Assembly: GCA_013298335.1 (NCBI GenBank)
Contig: JAAFHI010000129.1
Span: 1-7,681 of the forward strand
Reading direction: 5' to 3'
Length of the DNA stretch: 7,681 nucleotides
Origin: Actinomycetota bacterium
GTDB taxonomy: Bacteria; Acidobacteriota; Blastocatellia; Chloracidobacteriales; Chloracidobacteriaceae
Of this stretch, positions 5,207 to 7,681 are shown in pieces (the first letter of the stretch is position 1; every line of letters begins with the position of its first letter). Position numbers and translations under genes: made by a program. The notes beneath the pieces were generated by a model that was not told where the DNA came from, ran no database searches, and saw only the letters and a list, made by a program, of their open reading frames with translations.

Positions 5207-7066
5207 GTGACTCCCCACGACGATCCCGTCGTCGTCCCGGACGATTCACAAACTTCCCGGACGTCCGATTCGAAACCCCGAATCGGCGCCTATTCCCACC
5301 GGTCGCTGCTCGCCTCGCTCGCCGACAGCACGACCGACGGGATACTCGCGTTCGATCACCAGCTTCGGGTGACGTTTTTCAACACCTCGTACCATCGGCT
5401 CGTCGAGCCGTTCGTCAGCCGCCCCCTGTGCCTCGGCGAATGCCACCTCGACACGCTGCCCGATGCCATGGCCGGGATTCTGCGCCCACGCTACCGACGC
5501 ACACTGGCCGGGGAGTCATTCACCGTCGAGGCGGCGTTCGAAGTACAGGGAGAAACGCGATGGTTCGAATCGAATTACGGCCCGGTCGTCGAACAGGGGA
5601 ACGTCATCGGCGGCTGCCTGTTTCTGCGCGACATCACCGCGCGCAAGCAGGCCGACCTCGACCGGCTCGACAACGAAACCCGGCTGCGACGCATTCTGGC
5701 GGACTCGCCCTATCTCATCCTCGCCACCGACCGCGACGGACGCTTTCACTACTTCAACCGGCTGCCCGAGGGGTACGACGGCAGCCGGGTGCTCGGGTCG
5801 CTGATCTTCGACTACCCGCACCCGGACGATCTCGCGCTGGTGCGGCGGGCATTCGAGGATGCCGAGCGGCTCGGGCAGGGCCAGAGATTCGAATGGCGCG
5901 TGCCGTCTCCGCTTGGGGAACTGCGGTGGTTCGCTTCGGTCGTGTCGCCGCTGCGGCGGGATGACCGCACCGACGGCTTCCTGCTGTTCAGCGAGGACGT
6001 CACCGAGCGCAAGGTCAACGAAACGTGGCTCCGGCTCTATCAGACGGCGACCGCCCGGACCGAGGACGTCATCATCGTGACCGAAGCCGAGCCGCTTGAC
6101 CCGCCCGGCCCACGCATCCTCTACGTCAACGATGCCTTCGAGCAAATGACCGGCTACCGGGCCGACGAGGTCATCGGCCTGACCCCGCGCATTCTTCAGG
6201 GGCCGCGCACGCAGCAGCCGGAACTCGACCGGCTGAGAGCCGCGATGCGGGAATGGCGGCCCGTCCGGGTGGAACTGCTCAACTACCGGAAGGACGGCAC
6301 GGAATTCTGGGTGGATCTGAGCCTCGCGCCGGTATCGGACGGCAGCGGTCGCTTCGCCTACTGGCTCGGGATGCAGCGCGACGTCACGCCGCAGAAACAG
6401 CTCGAACAGGCGCTCCGGGCCACGCTGGCGGAAAAGGAAGTCCTCATTCAGGAAATCCACCACCGCGTGAAGAACAACCTCCAGACGGTCGTGAGCCTGC
6501 TCGAACTGCACGCGGCAAACGACATGACGCCCGCCTTCCGCACCGCCGTCCGGGAAGCCCGCAACCGCGTCGAGGCGATGTCGCTCATCCACGAACAGCT
6601 TTACCGGCAGTCCGACGTCAACCGGGTTGACCTCGGACAGTTCGTCCAGACGCTCACGGAACACCTGCAAACATCGTTCGGCACGGCCCGCGCCCGGCTG
6701 ATTACCCGCTACGACTCGGTGACGCTGCCGCTCGCGACCGCCGTGCCGCTCGGCCTGATTCTCAACGAAATGCTCTCGAATGCCTTCAAACACGGCGTCC
6801 CGGCAACCGAACCGGGCGTCATCGAGGTGGTCGTCGAGGAAACGGACCAGCGGCTGCGGGTGGCGGTCCGCGATCATGGGCCGGCCCCGGTGGATACCGA
6901 CGCCATGCTCGACGGCTCGCGGACGCTCGGATTGCGCCTGATCAGGTTGCTGGCGGGTCAGATCGACGCGCGACTCTCGCTCGAACCCGCCGCGCCCGGC
7001 CTGCGCGTGGAAGTCACGCTTCCTCTTCCCGTCACTTCCGCCGAAGGAGGCGGTGTCCAATGCTGA
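5207..7066 (+). CDS. PAS-PAS-PAS sensor histidine kinase, HisKA_2 family
   Basis: The 619-residue cytoplasmic kinase has no membrane segment. PAS 1 covers about 33-145 (GILAFDHQLRVTFFN to FLRDITARKQ). PAS 2 covers about 158-270 (LILATDRDGRFHYFN to FSEDVTERKV). PAS 3 covers about 278-396 and is LOV-like (ILYVNDAFEQMTGY, ILQGPRTQ, NYRKDGTEFWVDLSLAPV, MQRDVT). The dimerisation box is EIHHRVKNNLQ (416-426), with the likely phosphoacceptor His419, the one before Arg. The HATPase has its N-box at 517-530 (LILNEMLSNAFKHG), G1-type RDHGPAP (555-561) and G2-type TLGLRLI (573-579). Such kinases autophosphorylate and pass phosphate to a receiver. In PAS 3 the LOV signature position GxNCRFLQ reads GLTPRILQ, so the photoactive Cys is absent and blue-light adduct chemistry is not expected; the ligand is unknown. 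The stop overlaps the next start by 7 bases (ATGCTGA), making the regulator that follows the obvious partner. Confidence 0.92.
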   Translation: MTPHDDPVVVPDDSQTSRTSDSKPRIGAYSHRSLLASLADSTTDGILAFDHQLRVTFFNTSYHRLVEPFVSRPLCLGECHLDTLPDAMAGILRPRYRRTLAGESFTVEAAFEVQGETRWFESNYGPVVEQGNVIGGCLFLRDITARKQADLDRLDNETRLRRILADSPYLILATDRDGRFHYFNRLPEGYDGSRVLGSLIFDYPHPDDLALVRRAFEDAERLGQGQRFEWRVPSPLGELRWFASVVSPLRRDDRTDGFLLFSEDVTERKVNETWLRLYQTATARTEDVIIVTEAEPLDPPGPRILYVNDAFEQMTGYRADEVIGLTPRILQGPRTQQPELDRLRAAMREWRPVRVELLNYRKDGTEFWVDLSLAPVSDGSGRFAYWLGMQRDVTPQKQLEQALRATLAEKEVLIQEIHHRVKNNLQTVVSLLELHAANDMTPAFRTAVREARNRVEAMSLIHEQLYRQSDVNRVDLGQFVQTLTEHLQTSFGTARARLITRYDSVTLPLATAVPLGLILNEMLSNAFKHGVPATEPGVIEVVVEETDQRLRVAVRDHGPAPVDTDAMLDGSRTLGLRLIRLLAGQIDARLSLEPAAPGLRVEVTLPLPVTSAEGGGVQC

Positions 7067-7681
7067 AGTCCCCCGGTCCCACCCGCATTCTGGTCGTCGA
7101 GGACGAGGCCATCATCGCCGAGGGTCTGCGCCTGCGCCTGACCCAGCTCGGATTCGAAGTCTCGGGAGTGGCCGCCAGCGGCGAGGACGCCATCCGGCTG
7201 GCCGACGAAACCGGCCCCGACCTGGTCCTGATGGACATCCGCCTCGGGGGCGCCATCGACGGCATCGCCGCCGGACGGCACATCCGGGCCACGGCGGATG
7301 TCCCGATCGTCTACCTGACGGCCAATACCGACCGTCCGACCGTCCAGAAAGCCATGGAAACCAGCCCGTTCGGCTACCTTTCCAAGCCGATCCGGGACGA
7401 AACCCTGCAAACCACCATCGCGGTCGCCCTCCACAAGAACCAGGTCGAGCGGGAATACCGGCAGCGGGAACAGCGCTTCATCTCGACCCTCGCGAGCCTC
7501 GGCGACGCGCTCATCGTGGTTGACGAAGTCGGACGGGTGACCTTTCTGAACCCGGCGGCGGCGGACCTGACCGGCTGGACCAATACCGAGGCCATCGGGC
7601 GCACCATCGGGGACATCCTGCTGCTCGAAGACGTGGCGGGAAAGCCCCTCGTCCCGACCGACACGGCCAGATCGGAAGAGC
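7060..7681 (+). CDS. Response regulator: receiver plus PAS domain, C-terminus cut by the window end
   Basis: The first 207 codons are present and the frame is still open at the edge. Residues 8-125 are a receiver domain: acidic pocket E14/D15 (LVVEDEA), phosphoacceptor D59 (LVLMDIRLGG), T87 (VYLTANTD) and K109 (YLSKPI). A helical linker (127-140, rich in Arg/Glu/Gln) leads into a PAS domain from about 141 (FISTLASLGDALIVVDEVGRVTFLN, then AAADLTGW and AIGRTIGDIL). The output domain, if any, is missing; in this class it may be a kinase, a diguanylate cyclase or nothing further. The ATG is preceded by AAGGAGG (7044-7050) 9 bases upstream and overlaps the kinase stop, so the two are co-translated and likely form a phosphorelay. 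The last four residues (RSEE, 204-207) come from adapter-like sequence and should not be counted as protein. Confidence 0.9.
   Translation, partial: MLKSPGPTRILVVEDEAIIAEGLRLRLTQLGFEVSGVAASGEDAIRLADETGPDLVLMDIRLGGAIDGIAAGRHIRATADVPIVYLTANTDRPTVQKAMETSPFGYLSKPIRDETLQTTIAVALHKNQVEREYRQREQRFISTLASLGDALIVVDEVGRVTFLNPAAADLTGWTNTEAIGRTIGDILLLEDVAGKPLVPTDTARSEE
7669..7681 (+). other. Sequencing-adapter remnant at the contig end
   Basis: The final 13 bases, AGATCGGAAGAGC, are identical to the first 13 bases of the standard Illumina TruSeq read-through adapter. They stop exactly at the window end, as expected for an untrimmed read terminus. Genuine sequence therefore probably ends at about 7668. The reverse complement of this adapter is not present at the left end. 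Confidence 0.88.

Noticed and set aside
5516..7060. Long minus-strand frame opposite the histidine kinase
   Set aside because: The plus strand carries all kinase motifs; the antisense frame results from codon bias.

Overview
The window looks like the end of a bacterial contig, probably metagenomic. Most of it (about 1,760 to 7,668) is G+C-rich with coding bias towards G/C-ending codons. The first 1.7 kb is visibly poorer in G+C and looks acquired. The genome encodes a selenocysteine tRNA and an aspartate-semialdehyde dehydrogenase of the archaeal/fungal-like subfamily. That subfamily occurs in several non-proteobacterial phyla, but the sequence alone does not fix the phylum.

Left block (1-1719, all minus strand). 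A DUF4365 protein with a PD-(D/E)XK-like GID...QLK signature overlaps by 11 bp a 384-residue protein of unknown function that carries a strong Shine-Dalgarno site. Immediately downstream, the first codons of a further gene run off the left edge, and its N-terminus resembles UvrB. The compact nuclease-like/unknown pair next to a tRNA gene and of different base composition is the best candidate here for an undescribed defence-type module.

Centre (1764-3438). A full-length selC-type tRNA-Sec with encoded CCA lies on the plus strand. A strong bidirectional terminator follows it. Converging on that terminator is a minus-strand transcript holding asd and a 126-residue single-pass membrane protein. 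The asd reading frame is broken near codon 48 by an internal deletion with frameshift, although the catalytic motifs downstream are intact.

Right block (3673-7681, plus strand). First is a 470-residue relative of M3-like zinc peptidases that has lost its expected HExxH motif. After a promoter-like region come a sensor histidine kinase (three PAS domains, HisKA_2 box, HATPase) and, overlapping it by 7 bp, a receiver-PAS response regulator. These two probably form a phosphorelay. The regulator is cut by the window end, and the last 13 bases match the start of the common Illumina adapter, so its final four codons are artefactual.

No CRISPR array, insertion sequence, integrase or transposase was seen. 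No gene-free stretch exceeds 300 bases; the longest is 3439-3672.
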